From Enterobacter hormaechei subsp. xiangfangensis (lineage in GTDB: Bacteria; Pseudomonadota; Gammaproteobacteria; Enterobacterales; Enterobacteriaceae): 64,000 nt of DNA. Position 1 is the stretch's first letter; each line of letters begins with the position of its first letter. This document shows, in pieces, positions 42,041 through 52,913 of the stretch. Both the position numbers and the translations under genes were made by a program. Location: positions 3,534,001 to 3,598,000 of the forward strand of contig NZ_CP017183.1 of the NCBI RefSeq assembly GCF_001729785.1, in the 5' to 3' direction. A model generated the notes under the pieces. That model was given only the letters and a program-made list of their open reading frames with translations. It did not search any database and had not been told where the DNA came from.

Positions 42041-42970
42041 ATGAATTCCATCTTTACCGAAGAGAATTTGCTGGCCTTCACCACCGCGGCACGTTTTGGC
42101 AGTTTTAGCAAAGCGGCTGCCGAGCTGGGCGTAACCACCTCGGCCATCAGTTACACCATCAAACGCATGGAGACCGGCCTGGACGTGGTGCTGTTTGTAC
42201 GCAACACGCGCAGCATTGAGCTGACCGAATCCGGTTTTTATTTTTATCGTAAAGCGACCGACCTGCTGAATGACTTTCATGCCATCAAGCGCGGGATTGA
42301 TACCATTTCTCAGGGCATTGAGACGCGGGTGCGCATCTGCATAAATCAGCTTTTGTATACGCCACGCCATACCGCGCGTTTGCTCCAGGTGCTGAAAAAA
42401 CAGTTTCCCACCTGCCAGATCACGGTGACAACCGAGGTGTATAACGGCGTCTGGGATTCCATCATTAATAATCAGGCCAATATCGCCATTGGCGCGCCGG
42501 ATACGCTGCTGGACGGCGGCGGCATTGATTATACCGAGATAGGAGCGATCCGTTGGGTATTTGCCATCGCGCCCACGCATCCGCTGGCGTTCGCCCCGGA
42601 GCCCATCTCCGAAAGTCAGCTGCGTCTGTATCCCAATATCATGGTCGAGGATACCGCGCATACCATCAATAAGAAGGTGGGCTGGCTGCTTCACGGTCAG
42701 GAGGCGATTCTGGTGCCGGACTTCAACACGAAATGCCAGTGTCAGATCCTGGGGGAAGGTATTGGATTTTTACCGGAATACATGACGCGTGAGGCGGTGG
42801 AGGATGGGCTGCTGGTAACGCGGCGAATCAATAATCCGCGCCAGGATTCGCGCATGCTGCTCGCCACGCAGCATGCGGCGACCGGTCAGGTCACGCGCTG
42901 GATAAAACAGCAATTTGGCCCCGAAGGCGTGCTGACCCGGATCTACAGTGACTTACTGTGGCGTACCTAG
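42041..42970 (+). CDS. yahB: YahB, LysR-family regulator of the yah cluster
   Basis: A 309-residue LysR protein nearly identical to E. coli YahB from the start (MNSIFTEENLLAFTTAARFG). The helix-turn-helix lies at about 14-36 (GSFSKAAAELGVTTSAISYT) and the effector domain from about 90. It is divergent from yahD and probably regulates that operon, but its effector is not known. ATG 42041 is preferred to an in-frame ATG at 42020 because AGGAG precedes it. The stop overlaps the yqaE stop by 4 bases. Confidence 0.9.
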   Translation: MNSIFTEENLLAFTTAARFGSFSKAAAELGVTTSAISYTIKRMETGLDVVLFVRNTRSIELTESGFYFYRKATDLLNDFHAIKRGIDTISQGIETRVRICINQLLYTPRHTARLLQVLKKQFPTCQITVTTEVYNGVWDSIINNQANIAIGAPDTLLDGGGIDYTEIGAIRWVFAIAPTHPLAFAPEPISESQLRLYPNIMVEDTAHTINKKVGWLLHGQEAILVPDFNTKCQCQILGEGIGFLPEYMTREAVEDGLLVTRRINNPRQDSRMLLATQHAATGQVTRWIKQQFGPEGVLTRIYSDLLWRT

Positions 42971-43125
42971 CTCTTCGTCTGAACCCAAAATGCGTGGATA
43001 AGACCGGGGAAGTAGCCCAGGATGGTCAGAAGGATATTCAGAATAAACGCCCAGCCCAGCCCCTTGCCAAGCAGCACGCCCAGCGGCGGGAGAATAATCG
43101 TAAAAACAACGCGCCAAAAACCCAT
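42967..43125 (-). CDS. yqaE: YqaE, Pmp3-family small membrane protein
   Basis: A 52-residue two-helix protein (MGFWRVVFTIILPPLGVLLG, ending HAFWVQTKS), the PMP3/UPF0057 family and the size of E. coli YqaE. Homologues respond to membrane potential or salt stress. ATG 43125 is preferred over frames extending to 43206 because the family starts at MGFW. This gene marks the left end of the E. coli-like backbone in the window. Confidence 0.93.
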   Translation of the reverse strand: MGFWRVVFTIILPPLGVLLGKGLGWAFILNILLTILGYFPGLIHAFWVQTKS

Positions 43126-43304
43126 AAATAACTCCGTGCAAGCTAACCAATTGAAAATTATAAAAGACACTTCTCTAAGCGTAGCCAGTTTACGGGTAAC
43201 TGCCATTCGTCTCTCGCGCTTTTACCTGCCTTTACCCTCTTTACACTGGCTTAAACCCGGCCTTAAATGCTCTACTGTTCTGAAATTGACCGTAAGGAAA
43301 CATA

Positions 43305-43823
43305 ATGTCTCTTCCTCTTATTTCGCCGCAGCAGGCAAACGCGCTTATTGCTGAAGGCGCCAAACTTATCGATATTCGCGACCCCGACGAGTATGCCCGC
43401 GAGCATATTCCGGCGGCGCACTCCATTCCGCTGGATTCGTTACCCGGCGGGCTTAACGCGGCGCCGGGAGAAACGGTGATTTTCCACTGTCAGTCCGGCG
43501 CACGAACCTCAAACAATGCTGCTCGTCTGGCGCAGGCAGCATCCCCTGCGAACGCCTGTGTGGTTGAGGGAGGCATTCAGGGCTGGAAACAGGCCGGGCT
43601 GCTGACCGTTGAAGATCGATCGCAGCCGCTTCCGCTGATGCGTCAGGTGCAGATCGCTGCCGGGCTGCTGATCCTCTGCGGCGTGGTGTTGGGTTACAGC
43701 GTCTCCAGCGGTTTTTTCCTGCTGAGCGGTTTTGTGGGCGTCGGGCTGCTGTTCGCCGGAGTGACAGGTTTTTGCGGTATGGCGCGACTTCTGAAAGTGA
43801 TGCCGTGGAACCGACGTACCTGA
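43305..43823 (+). CDS. ygaP: YgaP, membrane-anchored rhodanese
   Basis: A 172-residue sulfurtransferase. The rhodanese domain spans about residues 1-105 with catalytic Cys 62 in HCQSGART; two C-terminal membrane helices (about 117-165) anchor it. E. coli YgaP moves sulfane sulfur and can be S-nitrosylated. In E. coli the ArsR-like YgaV gene precedes it; here only 179 bases separate it from yqaE, so ygaV is absent and other regulation must apply. Confidence 0.92.
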   Translation: MSLPLISPQQANALIAEGAKLIDIRDPDEYAREHIPAAHSIPLDSLPGGLNAAPGETVIFHCQSGARTSNNAARLAQAASPANACVVEGGIQGWKQAGLLTVEDRSQPLPLMRQVQIAAGLLILCGVVLGYSVSSGFFLLSGFVGVGLLFAGVTGFCGMARLLKVMPWNRRT

Positions 43824-43905
43824 TAAGGAGTATCTGAAAGATTAGGCTGTACCCCGTCCCGGACGTGGGCTATGGTGAAGATCATGACAATGATGAGGAG
43901 GTGCT

Positions 43906-44085
43906 ATGTTTTCTGTCGGTGATTATGTCCAACCGCGTCAGGGCGGTCCGAAACTGAAAGTGCTCGAAGTGAATGGTGAAAACATTGTGGCCGTGCAGGC
44001 CAGCGATGAGCAGGGCGAGAAATATCACCTGAAAGCGGCGGACGTAGTTCTGTACTCCGAAGAAGGTGACTTTGGCGTCTGCTAA
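43906..44085 (+). CDS. DUF2158 (YodC-like) small protein
   Basis: A 59-residue acidic protein (MFSVGDYVQPRQGGPKLKVL; ends GDFGVC) preceded by AGGAGG 6 bases before ATG. The VGDxVxxxxGGPxMxV pattern and short SH3-like length mark DUF2158, as in YodC. The molecular role of the family is unknown. It is followed by a hairpin shared with stpA. Confidence 0.85.
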   Translation: MFSVGDYVQPRQGGPKLKVLEVNGENIVAVQASDEQGEKYHLKAADVVLYSEEGDFGVC

Positions 44086-44093
44086 GTCAATAA

Positions 44094-44115
44094 TCGGGCG
44101 GAATACACCGCCCGA
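44094..44115. terminator. Bidirectional terminator between the DUF2158 gene and stpA
   Basis: TCGGGCGG and CCGCCCGA form an 8-bp stem with an AATACA loop, flanked by TAA and ATAAT. It lies in a convergent spacer of 37 bases. Confidence 0.65.
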
Positions 44116-44122
44116 ATAATCA

Positions 44123-44527
44123 TCAGATCAGGAAATCGTCCAGCGATTTACCGTTTGCCAGTGCGGTCGCAATTGGCTTTGGCGTACGTCCCTGACCGGT
44201 CCAGGTTTTTTCTTCACCGTTCGCGTCAATAAAACGATATTTCGCCGCACGCGCTTTACGTTTTTTCGTCGGCTGACCCGCCTGCGCCAGGTCACTGCCT
44301 AACAGATCGCTCGGAGAAATACCGTCAGCTTTCATCAGTTCCAGCAGAGCATTAATTTTATCCTGCTGTTCAGCGCGTTGACGCTCTAATTCAGCCTGCT
44401 CGCTGCGTTTTTCTTCAGTGACAATCCGGAATTTTTCCAGCACTTCTTCCAGAACATCCATGGATAATTCACGTGCCAGCGCCCGGAGGGTACGAATATT
44501 ATTAAGATTCTGTAACGTTAAAGCCAT
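44123..44527 (-). CDS. stpA: StpA, H-NS paralogue nucleoid protein
   Basis: A 134-residue H-NS family protein: oligomerisation helices (about residues 5-80, LQNLNNIRTLRALARELS.. with heptads), a basic linker (TKKRKARAAKY) and the DNA-binding domain with the TWTGQGRTPKPIA motif. It binds curved AT-rich DNA, forms heteromers with H-NS and has RNA chaperone activity in E. coli. ATG 44527 gives the family start; in-frame codons to 44572 do not. The long AT-rich region upstream probably includes its promoter. Confidence 0.93.
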   Translation of the reverse strand: MALTLQNLNNIRTLRALARELSMDVLEEVLEKFRIVTEEKRSEQAELERQRAEQQDKINALLELMKADGISPSDLLGSDLAQAGQPTKKRKARAAKYRFIDANGEEKTWTGQGRTPKPIATALANGKSLDDFLI

Positions 44528-45023
44528 AATAATGAAAAACCTTTCTTCTTGTGTATAACATAAATCAGGCAACAGAATAATTGATTTTGGTTCTGATATC
44601 TACCCACCGTGACGTTTTGACATTATTGTAAATGTTTTAGAATATCCCGTTAATATAACCCTGAAATATATGTCTGTTTTAAAGCGTAATATACCGCCCT
44701 TCCCCAGGCCAAAAAACCCTGTTTTAAACCGTTCAAAAAACCGCCTCCAAAATCCCACACAACAAAGGTTTCACACGCGCATAGATAATCTAATTCATTG
44801 ATATATTTCACTAAAATAGGCGCGAGGAGAGAAAATAACGAAGCGCGCAAAAAACGCACAATTTTAGAGAATTTTATGGCTAAAGCGCCAGTAAATAAAA
44901 ATTAATCACTACTTGTTAGTTAAAAGCCAGAGAGATACGCTATACACTCAAAACAAACCAACCTAAAGCACTAAAGGCCGCAGGTAAAACGCCACTTTTT
45001 TGTCCTGTTCGAGGAGTTCAGAC
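44528..45023. promoter_or_regulatory. AT-rich divergent control region of stpA and alaE
   Basis: About 496 bases without a convincing gene, rich in A/T tracts, as expected for an autorepressed stpA promoter. On the plus strand TAGTTA (44917-44922) and TATACA (44941-44946) with an 18-bp gap could be an alaE promoter; GAGGAG near 45010 is its ribosome site. A 69-codon frame on the minus strand (44650-44859) has no ribosome site or family likeness. Confidence 0.5.
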
Positions 45024-45473
45024 ATGTTCTCACCGCAGTCTCGCCTGCGCCATGCGGTAGCGGATACGTTCGCGATGGTCGTTTACTGTTCCGTCGTGAA
45101 TATGCTGATTGAAATTTTCCTGTCGGGAATGTCCTTTGAGCAATCTCTCTCGTCGCGCCTGGTGGCCATTCCGGTGAATATCATGATCGCCTGGCCGTAC
45201 GGCCTGTACCGCGATGCAGTGATGCGTTTAGCCCGGCGTATTAGCCCGGCGGGTTGGGTAAAAAACCTGGCGGACGTGCTGGCTTACGTGACGTTCCAGT
45301 CCCCGGTGTATGTGTTTATTTTGCTGACGGTGGGCGCAGACTGGCATCAAATCGCCGCTGCGGTAAGTTCAAATATCGTGGTATCCATGCTGATGGGTGC
45401 GGTGTACGGTTACTTTCTTGACTACTGCCGCCGCCTGTTCAAAGTCAGCCCTTATAGCCAGGCAAAAGCGTAA
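45024..45473 (+). CDS. alaE: AlaE, L-alanine exporter
   Basis: A 149-residue inner-membrane protein, the E. coli AlaE length, with four predicted helices and the family start [20 protein letters not shown]. It exports L-alanine. I chose ATG 45024, 8 bases after GGAG. It converges with ygaC across a hairpin. Confidence 0.92.
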   Translation: MFSPQSRLRHAVADTFAMVVYCSVVNMLIEIFLSGMSFEQSLSSRLVAIPVNIMIAWPYGLYRDAVMRLARRISPAGWVKNLADVLAYVTFQSPVYVFILLTVGADWHQIAAAVSSNIVVSMLMGAVYGYFLDYCRRLFKVSPYSQAKA

Positions 45474-45479
45474 GGTAAG

Positions 45480-45501
45480 GCGACTGGCTCATGCCAGTCG
45501 C
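45480..45501. terminator. Bidirectional hairpin between alaE and ygaC
   Basis: GCGACTGGC and GCCAGTCGC make a perfect 9-bp stem with loop TCAT in the 32-base convergent spacer. A short AT-rich tail (AGAGTTATTG) follows on the plus strand. Confidence 0.65.
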
Positions 45502-45505
45502 AGAG

Positions 45506-45850
45506 TTATTGTACGTCGCCAAACAGCCCTTTCAGGAATCGCTCCAGCGCCATACGCGAGCTGAAACCGTGCGGAATACCATAATGTTCATGCGTCTCGC
45601 CGCCTAAATAGAGCGGAAATTGCTGATAATGATCGCAGGTTTTAATATCCGAGGCGGGCTCAGCAAATGACAGGCTTCTGTCTTTGAGTGTCGGGTGAAT
45701 AATGAGAGCAGTACGCCCCATTCTTGCTTCACGGTTGACGTAAACATAATTCTCACCACGGCGATATCCGTACGCTTTTGATGTTACCTCATCCATGGTG
45801 AACCCTTCTTTTTCAAGAACGCGCGCCACCTCATCGGGTCGTAAATACAT
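45506..45850 (-). CDS. ygaC: YgaC, DUF2002 protein
   Basis: A 114-residue cytoplasmic protein ([20 protein letters not shown]) of the DUF2002 family, as E. coli YgaC, reported there to be Fur-regulated. A C-terminal [18 protein letters not shown] is the recognisable signature. Function unknown. Confidence 0.9.
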   Translation of the reverse strand: MYLRPDEVARVLEKEGFTMDEVTSKAYGYRRGENYVYVNREARMGRTALIIHPTLKDRSLSFAEPASDIKTCDHYQQFPLYLGGETHEHYGIPHGFSSRMALERFLKGLFGDVQ

Positions 45851-46008
45851 ATCTTTTCCTCATTATCATTCCTGCCCGGCAACCTTACAGTATTCAGCAT
45901 TAGCAGGGCTTTCAGAATATTCCATAAACTGCCCGATAAGCCGTGACTCGCTTCAGATATTACATTTCTGGACTAAACTAAACGGGAACACAAATTATGG
46001 AGGATCGT

Positions 46009-46335
46009 ATGTTTAACAGACCGAACCGAAACGATATTAATGACGACACACAGGATATTCGTAACGATGTCAGCCAATTAGCGGACACGCTGGAAGCCGT
46101 ATTGAAATCCTGGGGCTCTGACGCGAAGGACGAAGCAGATGCCGCGAAACGTAAGGCTCAGTCTCTGCTGCGTGAAACGCGGGCAAGGATGAACGGCCGC
46201 TCACGTACCACTCAGGCGGCCTGCGACATGGCCAGCTGCGCCACCACCTTCGTACGTGAAAAACCGCTTTGTACGCTGGGAACGGTCGCGGCGGTCGGGA
46301 TTTTTGTCGGCGCCCTGCTTAGTCTGCGTAAGTAA
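46009..46335 (+). CDS. ygaM: YgaM, ElaB/YqjD-type inner-membrane protein
   Basis: A 108-residue protein with the family start MFNRPNRNDINDDTQDI, a long amphipathic helix (about 15-85) and a C-terminal membrane helix (LGTVAAVGIFVGALLSLRK). ElaB/YqjD/YgaM proteins bind 100S or stationary-phase ribosomes and sit in the inner membrane. I chose ATG 46009 since the upstream in-frame ATG 45997 overlaps the GGAGG ribosome site. Confidence 0.92.
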   Translation: MFNRPNRNDINDDTQDIRNDVSQLADTLEAVLKSWGSDAKDEADAAKRKAQSLLRETRARMNGRSRTTQAACDMASCATTFVREKPLCTLGTVAAVGIFVGALLSLRK

Positions 46336-46347
46336 GCGCGCGTTCTT

Positions 46348-46382
46348 AGCCCCGGTAGCCTCAGGCGCCGGGGCTTTTCTTT
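46348..46382 (+). terminator. Rho-independent terminator after ygaM
   Basis: AGCCCCGG (46348-46355) and CCGGGGCT (46368-46375) form an 8-bp GC-rich stem, followed by TTTTCTTT. A clear intrinsic terminator. Confidence 0.85.
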
Positions 46383-46459
46383 GCCTGACAACCTGAAAAA
46401 ACCGTACAGCCCGCCCTGCCCCGCCAGGCTCATCATCGGGGCCTTATTAATCTGAATTT

Positions 46460-46504
46460 CCCATATCTTGTGTGGTTGAAACTTATATAAACTACATCTA
46501 GTAT
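46460..46504 (+). promoter_or_regulatory. Two NrdR-like boxes upstream of nrdH
   Basis: CCCATATCTTGTGT at 46460-46473 and ACTACATCTAGTAT at 46491-46504 both resemble the NrdR consensus ACACWATATCTWGW and are exactly 31 bases apart, three helix turns, as known for paired NrdR sites. They would let the NrdR repressor shut off nrdHIEF when nucleotides are plentiful. Confidence 0.7.
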
Positions 46505-46578
46505 TTCCTTTAGTAAGACACACACAATATGACGCGTTTACTCGCGCCGTCCTCTCATTCTAAATGGAAATGCGAATC

Positions 46579-46818
46579 ATGAGCATTATTATTTACACTC
46601 GTAACGATTGTGTTCAGTGCCACGCCACGAAACGGGCGATGGAGAGCCGCGGCGTGGCATTTGAGATGGTCAATATTGATCAGGTGCCCGACGCGGCAGA
46701 CACCCTGCGGGCGCAGGGTTTCCGTCAGCTTCCGGTTGTGGTTGCCGGCGACACCAGCTGGTCTGGCTTCCGTCCGGACATGATCAACCGCCTTGCCGCT
46801 CAGGGCGTCAGTGCATGA
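46579..46818 (+). CDS. nrdH: NrdH, glutaredoxin-like electron donor
   Basis: A 79-residue redoxin with active site CVQC (residues 11-14) and the NrdH signature [15 protein letters not shown]. It reduces the class Ib ribonucleotide reductase. I start at ATG 46579 ([10 protein letters not shown]) by comparison with E. coli NrdH; ATG 46564 in frame adds five residues. Stop overlaps nrdI start (ATGA). Confidence 0.94.
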   Translation: MSIIIYTRNDCVQCHATKRAMESRGVAFEMVNIDQVPDAADTLRAQGFRQLPVVVAGDTSWSGFRPDMINRLAAQGVSA

Positions 46819-47225
46819 GCACGCTGGTCTACTTTTCCAGCAGCTCGGAAAACACGCTTCGGTTTATGGAGCGTCTCGGGCTGCCCGCGATACGCATTCC
46901 GCTGAACGAGCGGGAGCGTATTCAGGTAGACGAACCCTACATTCTGGTGGTGCCCAGCTATGGCGGTGGCGGCACCGCAGGGGCTGTGCCTCGTCAGGTG
47001 ATCCGCTTTCTGAACGATCCCCATAACCGGCAGCTGATTCGCGGCGTGATCGCCGCAGGCAATCGCAACTTCGGCGAGGCCTTTGCCCGCGCCGGGGATG
47101 TCATCTCTCAAAAATGCGGCGTGCCGTATCTCTATCGTTTTGAACTGATGGGGACACAGCAGGACGTAGAGAACGTGCGTAAAGGAGTGAACGAATTTTG
47201 GCAACGACAACCGCAGAGCGCGTGA
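46815..47225 (+). CDS. nrdI: NrdI, flavodoxin-like activator
   Basis: A 136-residue flavoprotein with FMN phosphate loop FSSSSENT (residues 7-14) and GGGGTAGAV. It delivers the oxidant that builds the manganese-tyrosyl radical of NrdF. It overlaps nrdH by 4 bases and nrdE by 28. Confidence 0.94.
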   Translation: MSTLVYFSSSSENTLRFMERLGLPAIRIPLNERERIQVDEPYILVVPSYGGGGTAGAVPRQVIRFLNDPHNRQLIRGVIAAGNRNFGEAFARAGDVISQKCGVPYLYRFELMGTQQDVENVRKGVNEFWQRQPQSA

Positions 47226-49342
47226 TTCAGGCAACGCAGGATTACCACGCATTAAACGCCATGCTAAACCTCTATGACCGGGAGGGGCGCATTCAGTTTG
47301 ATAAAGATCGTGAGGCGGTGGACGCCTTTTTTGCCGCTCATGTGCGCCCGAACAGCATCGTTTTTGGCAGCCAGCAGGAACGTCTCGACTGGCTGGTAAA
47401 AGAGGGTTATTACGAAGAGCGTGTCCTGACCCGCTACGACCGCGCCTTCGTGGTGGCATTGTTTGAACGGGCGCACGCCTGCGGTTTTCGCTTCCAGACG
47501 TTTCTCGGCGCGTGGAAGTATTACACCAGCTACACCCTGAAAACCTTTGACGGCAAACGCTATTTAGAAAGCTTTGAAGATCGGGTGGTGATGGTGGCGC
47601 TGACGCTGGCGCAGGGCGATGAAGTGCTGGCCGAAAGTCTCACGGAGGAGATCCTCTCCGGCCGCTTCCAGCCCGCCACGCCAACGTTCCTTAACTGCGG
47701 GAAAGCCCAGCGCGGCGAGCTGGTCTCCTGCTTCCTGCTGCGTATTGAAGACAATATGGAGTCGATTGGCCGTGCGGTAAATTCGGCGCTACAGCTTTCG
47801 AAACGCGGCGGCGGTGTGGCATTTCTGCTTTCGAACCTGCGGGAAGCGGGCGCGCCGATTAAGCGCATCGAAAATCAGTCCTCCGGCGTCATCCCGGTGA
47901 TGAAGATGCTGGAAGATGCCTTTTCGTACGCCAACCAGCTTGGCGCGCGTCAGGGCGCGGGTGCGGTTTATCTGCACGCGCACCACCCGGACATTCTGCG
48001 TTTTCTGGATACCAAACGTGAAAACGCCGATGAAAAGATCCGCATTAAAACCCTGTCGCTCGGCGTGGTGATCCCGGATATCACGTTTAAGCTGGCTAAA
48101 GAGAATGCCGACATGGCGCTCTTCTCACCGTATGATGTTGAGCGGATTTACGGCAAAGCCTTTGGCGACGTGGCGATAAGCGAGCTGTACGACGAGCTGG
48201 TGGCCGACGATCGCATTCGTAAAAAAACCATCAACGCCCGGGATTTCTTCCAGACGCTGGCTGAAATTCAGTTTGAATCCGGTTATCCGTACATCATGTA
48301 CGAGGATACGGTGAACCGCGCCAACCCGATTGGCGGGCGCATCAACATGAGCAATCTGTGCTCGGAGATTTTGCAGGTCAACAGCGCGTCCAGCTACGAC
48401 GAGAACCTCGACTACGCGGACGTGGGCAAGGATATCTCCTGTAACCTCGGGTCGCTGAATATTGCCCACACCATGGACTCTCCCGATTTTGGCCGCACGG
48501 TAGAGACCGCCATTCGCGGACTGACGGCGGTATCAGACATGAGCCACATCCGCAGCGTACCGTCTATTGAAGCGGGCAACGCCGCGTCGCATGCCATCGG
48601 CCTTGGGCAGATGAACCTGCACGGCTATCTGGCGCGGGAGGGCATCGCCTACGGCAGCCCCGAAGGGCTGGATTTCACCAACCTTTATTTCTACACCGTC
48701 ACCTGGCATGCGGTGCATACCTCGATGATGCTGGCGCGCGAACGCCACCAGCGGTTCGCAGGCTTTGAGCAGTCCCGCTACGCCAGCGGAGAGTATTTCA
48801 GCCAGTATCTGGAAGGCGACTGGCAGCCGAAAACCGAAAAAGTACGCGCGCTGTTTGCCCGCGCTGGCATCACCCTGCCGACGCGTGAGATGTGGCAACA
48901 GCTGCGTGAAGAGGTGATGCGCTACGGCATTTATAACCAGAACCTTCAGGCGGTGCCGCCAACCGGCTCCATTTCCTATATCAATCACGCCACGTCGAGC
49001 ATCCACCCCATCGTGTCGAAGATTGAAATCCGTAAGGAAGGCAAAACCGGGCGCGTCTACTACCCTGCCCCGTTTATGACCAATGAGAATCTGGCTCTGT
49101 ACCAGGACGCCTATGAAATTGGCCCGGAAAAGATCATTGATACCTACGCCGAGGCGACTAAACATGTGGATCAGGGGCTGTCGCTGACGCTCTTCTTCCC
49201 GGACACCGCCACCACGCGGGATATCAACAAAGCGCAGATCTACGCCTGGAAGAAAGGCATCAAAACGCTGTACTACATTCGCCTGCGCCAGCTCGCGCTG
49301 GAAGGCACCGAAATTGAAGGCTGCGTATCCTGCGCGCTGTAA
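47198..49342 (+). CDS. nrdE: NrdE, class Ib ribonucleotide reductase large subunit
   Basis: A 714-residue catalytic subunit, as in E. coli. Visible are [10 protein letters not shown] with the first active-site Cys, SNLCSEI, the NLGSLNI segment, and the C-terminal CVSC redox pair. It lacks the N-terminal ATP cone of class Ia. Start is TTG 47198 inside nrdI, after AAAGGAG; the family N terminus MATTTAERV supports it. It makes deoxynucleotides with NrdF, chiefly in iron-poor or oxidative conditions. Confidence 0.95.
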   Translation: MATTTAERVIQATQDYHALNAMLNLYDREGRIQFDKDREAVDAFFAAHVRPNSIVFGSQQERLDWLVKEGYYEERVLTRYDRAFVVALFERAHACGFRFQTFLGAWKYYTSYTLKTFDGKRYLESFEDRVVMVALTLAQGDEVLAESLTEEILSGRFQPATPTFLNCGKAQRGELVSCFLLRIEDNMESIGRAVNSALQLSKRGGGVAFLLSNLREAGAPIKRIENQSSGVIPVMKMLEDAFSYANQLGARQGAGAVYLHAHHPDILRFLDTKRENADEKIRIKTLSLGVVIPDITFKLAKENADMALFSPYDVERIYGKAFGDVAISELYDELVADDRIRKKTINARDFFQTLAEIQFESGYPYIMYEDTVNRANPIGGRINMSNLCSEILQVNSASSYDENLDYADVGKDISCNLGSLNIAHTMDSPDFGRTVETAIRGLTAVSDMSHIRSVPSIEAGNAASHAIGLGQMNLHGYLAREGIAYGSPEGLDFTNLYFYTVTWHAVHTSMMLARERHQRFAGFEQSRYASGEYFSQYLEGDWQPKTEKVRALFARAGITLPTREMWQQLREEVMRYGIYNQNLQAVPPTGSISYINHATSSIHPIVSKIEIRKEGKTGRVYYPAPFMTNENLALYQDAYEIGPEKIIDTYAEATKHVDQGLSLTLFFPDTATTRDINKAQIYAWKKGIKTLYYIRLRQLALEGTEIEGCVSCAL

Positions 49343-50308
<966 letters not shown>

Positions 50309-50311
<3 letters not shown>

Positions 50312-50338
50312 TGAATGAATTAACGTTCATTAATTAAC
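50309..50338. terminator. AT-rich inverted repeat after nrdF
   Basis: TTAATGAA and TTCATTAA pair around a 14-base region that is itself nearly palindromic, right at the nrdF stop. It could be a weak end of the nrdHIEF message. There is no T run beyond AATTAA. Confidence 0.4.
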
Positions 50339-50548
50339 TCTGCATTTCATTATTTCCAGCCAAATATTCCACCAGGTACTACACTGTAATTTCCCCGTCA
50401 TATTCGCCTGAAACACACCGATTCAGGCGAAATTTCCCCATGCAGCAGCAAAAAATTGAGAAAAATTCAAACCGCCCTCAGCCCTTTATTCATGGGAAAT
50501 TCAGCCGTTTCGCTTGCGGCAAAATTCTGGCCTTCGGCTGGCCCAGGG

Positions 50549-50576
50549 TTGTCTCAGATTCTGAGTATGTTAGGGT
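50549..50576 (+). promoter_or_regulatory. Osmoregulated proU promoter (P2-like)
   Basis: TTGTCT (50549-50554) and TAGGGT (50571-50576) are 16 bases apart. The block TCAGATTCTGAGTATGTTAG matches the E. coli proU P2 core remembered. The rest of the 333-base spacer 50312-50644 has no gene; its 5' part is AT-rich. H-NS and StpA repress proU through this region and the start of proV. Confidence 0.7.
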
Positions 50577-50644
50577 AATGCCAGTTAACTATTTACCATG
50601 GTAATCATATCGACATAAACAAATAACAGGACACTCTCTATTGC

Positions 50645-51847
50645 ATGGCAATTAAATTAGAAGTGAAAAATCTTTATAAAGTATTTGGCGAGCACCCGCA
50701 GCGTGCTTTCAAATATATTGAGAAAGGCCTTTCGAAAGAGCAAATTCTGGAAAAAACCGGGCTATCGCTTGGCGTTAAAGACGCCAGTCTGGCCATTGAA
50801 GAAGGCGAGATTTTTGTCATCATGGGATTATCCGGTTCGGGTAAATCCACTATGGTTCGCCTTCTCAATCGCCTGATTGAACCCACCCGCGGACAGGTGC
50901 TGATTGACGGCGTTGATATCGCCAGAATATCAGACGCGGAACTCCGCGAGGTGCGCAGAAAGAAAATTGCGATGGTGTTTCAGTCATTTGCACTGATGCC
51001 GCACATGACGGTACTCGATAATACCGCCTTTGGCATGGAGTTAGCCGGTATCCCCGCTCAGGAACGTCAGGAAAAAGCCCTTGATGCACTGCGTCAGGTC
51101 GGGCTGGAAAATTATGCTCATGCGTATCCGGATGAACTCTCCGGCGGTATGCGTCAGCGTGTGGGATTAGCGCGCGCATTAGCGATTAATCCGGATATTT
51201 TATTAATGGACGAAGCCTTCTCGGCGCTCGATCCCTTAATTCGCACCGAGATGCAGGATGAGCTGGTAAAATTACAGGCCAAACATCAGCGCACCATTGT
51301 TTTTATTTCTCACGATTTGGATGAAGCCATGCGTATTGGTGACCGTATCGCCATTATGCAAAATGGTGAAGTGGTGCAGGTCGGCACACCGGATGAAATT
51401 CTCAATAATCCGGCGAATGATTATGTGCGCACCTTCTTCCGCGGCGTGGATATTAGCCACGTATTCAGTGCGAAAGATATTGCCCGTCGAACACCAAACG
51501 GCATTATTCGAAAAACGCCAGGTTTTGGTCCGCGCTCCGCGCTGAAGCTGTTGCAGGACGAAGACCGTGAATACGGTTATCTGGTTGAACGCGGCAATAA
51601 ATTTGTCGGCGTGGTCTCCATCGACTCCCTGAAAACCGCCCTGAGCGAAAACCAGGGAATCGATGCAGCGTTGATTGACGCTCCGCTTGCCGTGGACGCC
51701 GAAACGCCGCTCAGCGAGTTGCTCTCTCACGTGGGTCAGGCGCCGTGCGCCGTGCCGGTCGTCGGTGAAGAACAACAGTACGTTGGCATCATCTCAAAAC
51801 GGATGCTGCTACAGGCTTTAGATCGCGAGGGGACAAACAATGGCTGA
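50645..51847 (+). CDS. proV: ProV, ATPase of the glycine betaine/proline transporter
   Basis: A 400-residue ABC ATPase. Walker A is at 61-69 (GLSGSGKST), signature LSGGMRQ at 165-171, Walker B ILLMDE at 185-190, and a pair of CBS domains at about 280-395 that sense ionic strength in relatives. First gene of proU; overlaps proW by 8 bases. Confidence 0.96.
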   Translation: MAIKLEVKNLYKVFGEHPQRAFKYIEKGLSKEQILEKTGLSLGVKDASLAIEEGEIFVIMGLSGSGKSTMVRLLNRLIEPTRGQVLIDGVDIARISDAELREVRRKKIAMVFQSFALMPHMTVLDNTAFGMELAGIPAQERQEKALDALRQVGLENYAHAYPDELSGGMRQRVGLARALAINPDILLMDEAFSALDPLIRTEMQDELVKLQAKHQRTIVFISHDLDEAMRIGDRIAIMQNGEVVQVGTPDEILNNPANDYVRTFFRGVDISHVFSAKDIARRTPNGIIRKTPGFGPRSALKLLQDEDREYGYLVERGNKFVGVVSIDSLKTALSENQGIDAALIDAPLAVDAETPLSELLSHVGQAPCAVPVVGEEQQYVGIISKRMLLQALDREGTNNG

Positions 51848-52904
51848 TCAATCAAACCCATGGGGCACCACTGAAGCAGCGGACAGCGCGGCGCAATCTG
51901 CCGATGCGTGGGGTTCGACGCCTGCGCCTGCCGATGGCGGCGGCGCGGCAGACTGGCTCAACAGCGCACCGGCGCCTGCCCCAGAGCATTTCAATATTAT
52001 GGATCCGTTCCACAAGACGCTGATCCCGCTGGATAGCTGGGTAACGGAGGGGATCGACTGGGTCGTTACCCACTTCCGTCCGGTGTTCCAGGGGATCCGC
52101 ATCCCGGTGGATTACATCCTGAACGGCTTCCAGCAGCTGATGCTGGGCATGCCCGCGCCGGTGGCGATTATCCTGTTCTCGCTGATCGCATGGCAGTTCG
52201 GCAGCGCGGGTATGGGGATCGCCACGCTGATCTCCCTGATTGCCATCGGCGCGATTGGCGCGTGGTCTCAGGCGATGATCACCCTGGCGCTGGTGCTGAC
52301 CGCCCTGCTGTTCTGCGTGGTGATCGGCCTGCCGATGGGGATCTGGCTGGCGCGCAGCCCCCGGGCCGCGAAAATTATCCGCCCGCTGCTGGATGCGATG
52401 CAGACCACGCCAGCGTTCGTTTACCTGGTGCCTATCGTGATGCTGTTCGGCATCGGTAACGTACCGGGGGTGGTCGTGACCATTATCTTCGCCCTTCCGC
52501 CAATTATTCGTCTGACCATTCTGGGCATTAACCAGGTGCCTGCGGATCTGATAGAGGCATCGCGCTCGTTCGGCGCCAGCCCGCGTCAGATGCTGTTTAA
52601 GGTTCAGCTTCCGCTGGCGATGCCGACCATTATGGCAGGTGTTAACCAGACGCTGATGCTGGCGCTGTCGATGGTGGTGATCGCCTCAATGATTGCCGTT
52701 GGCGGGTTAGGTCAGATGGTACTGCGCGGCATTGGCCGTCTCGATATGGGGCTGGCGACCGTCGGCGGCGTCGGGATTGTGATCCTCGCCATCATTCTTG
52801 ACCGCCTGACCCAGGCTGTCGGTCGTGATTCACGCAGTCGCGGCAACCGTCGCTGGTACACCACCGGCCCTGTCGGGTTACTCACCCGCCCATTCACAAA
52901 ATAA
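51840..52904 (+). CDS. proW: ProW, permease of the glycine betaine/proline transporter
   Basis: A 354-residue membrane protein: a long N-terminal soluble part rich in Ala/Ser/Asp (about residues 1-65), then seven or so helices with the ABC coupling motif [12 protein letters not shown] (about 240-252). Works with ProV and ProX. Same length as E. coli ProW. Confidence 0.96.
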   Translation: MADQSNPWGTTEAADSAAQSADAWGSTPAPADGGGAADWLNSAPAPAPEHFNIMDPFHKTLIPLDSWVTEGIDWVVTHFRPVFQGIRIPVDYILNGFQQLMLGMPAPVAIILFSLIAWQFGSAGMGIATLISLIAIGAIGAWSQAMITLALVLTALLFCVVIGLPMGIWLARSPRAAKIIRPLLDAMQTTPAFVYLVPIVMLFGIGNVPGVVVTIIFALPPIIRLTILGINQVPADLIEASRSFGASPRQMLFKVQLPLAMPTIMAGVNQTLMLALSMVVIASMIAVGGLGQMVLRGIGRLDMGLATVGGVGIVILAIILDRLTQAVGRDSRSRGNRRWYTTGPVGLLTRPFTK

Positions 52905-52913
52905 GGAACAACG

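Noticed and set aside
44650..44859. 69-codon minus-strand frame upstream of stpA
   Set aside because: No ribosome binding site, odd composition, and it fills the expected stpA control region.
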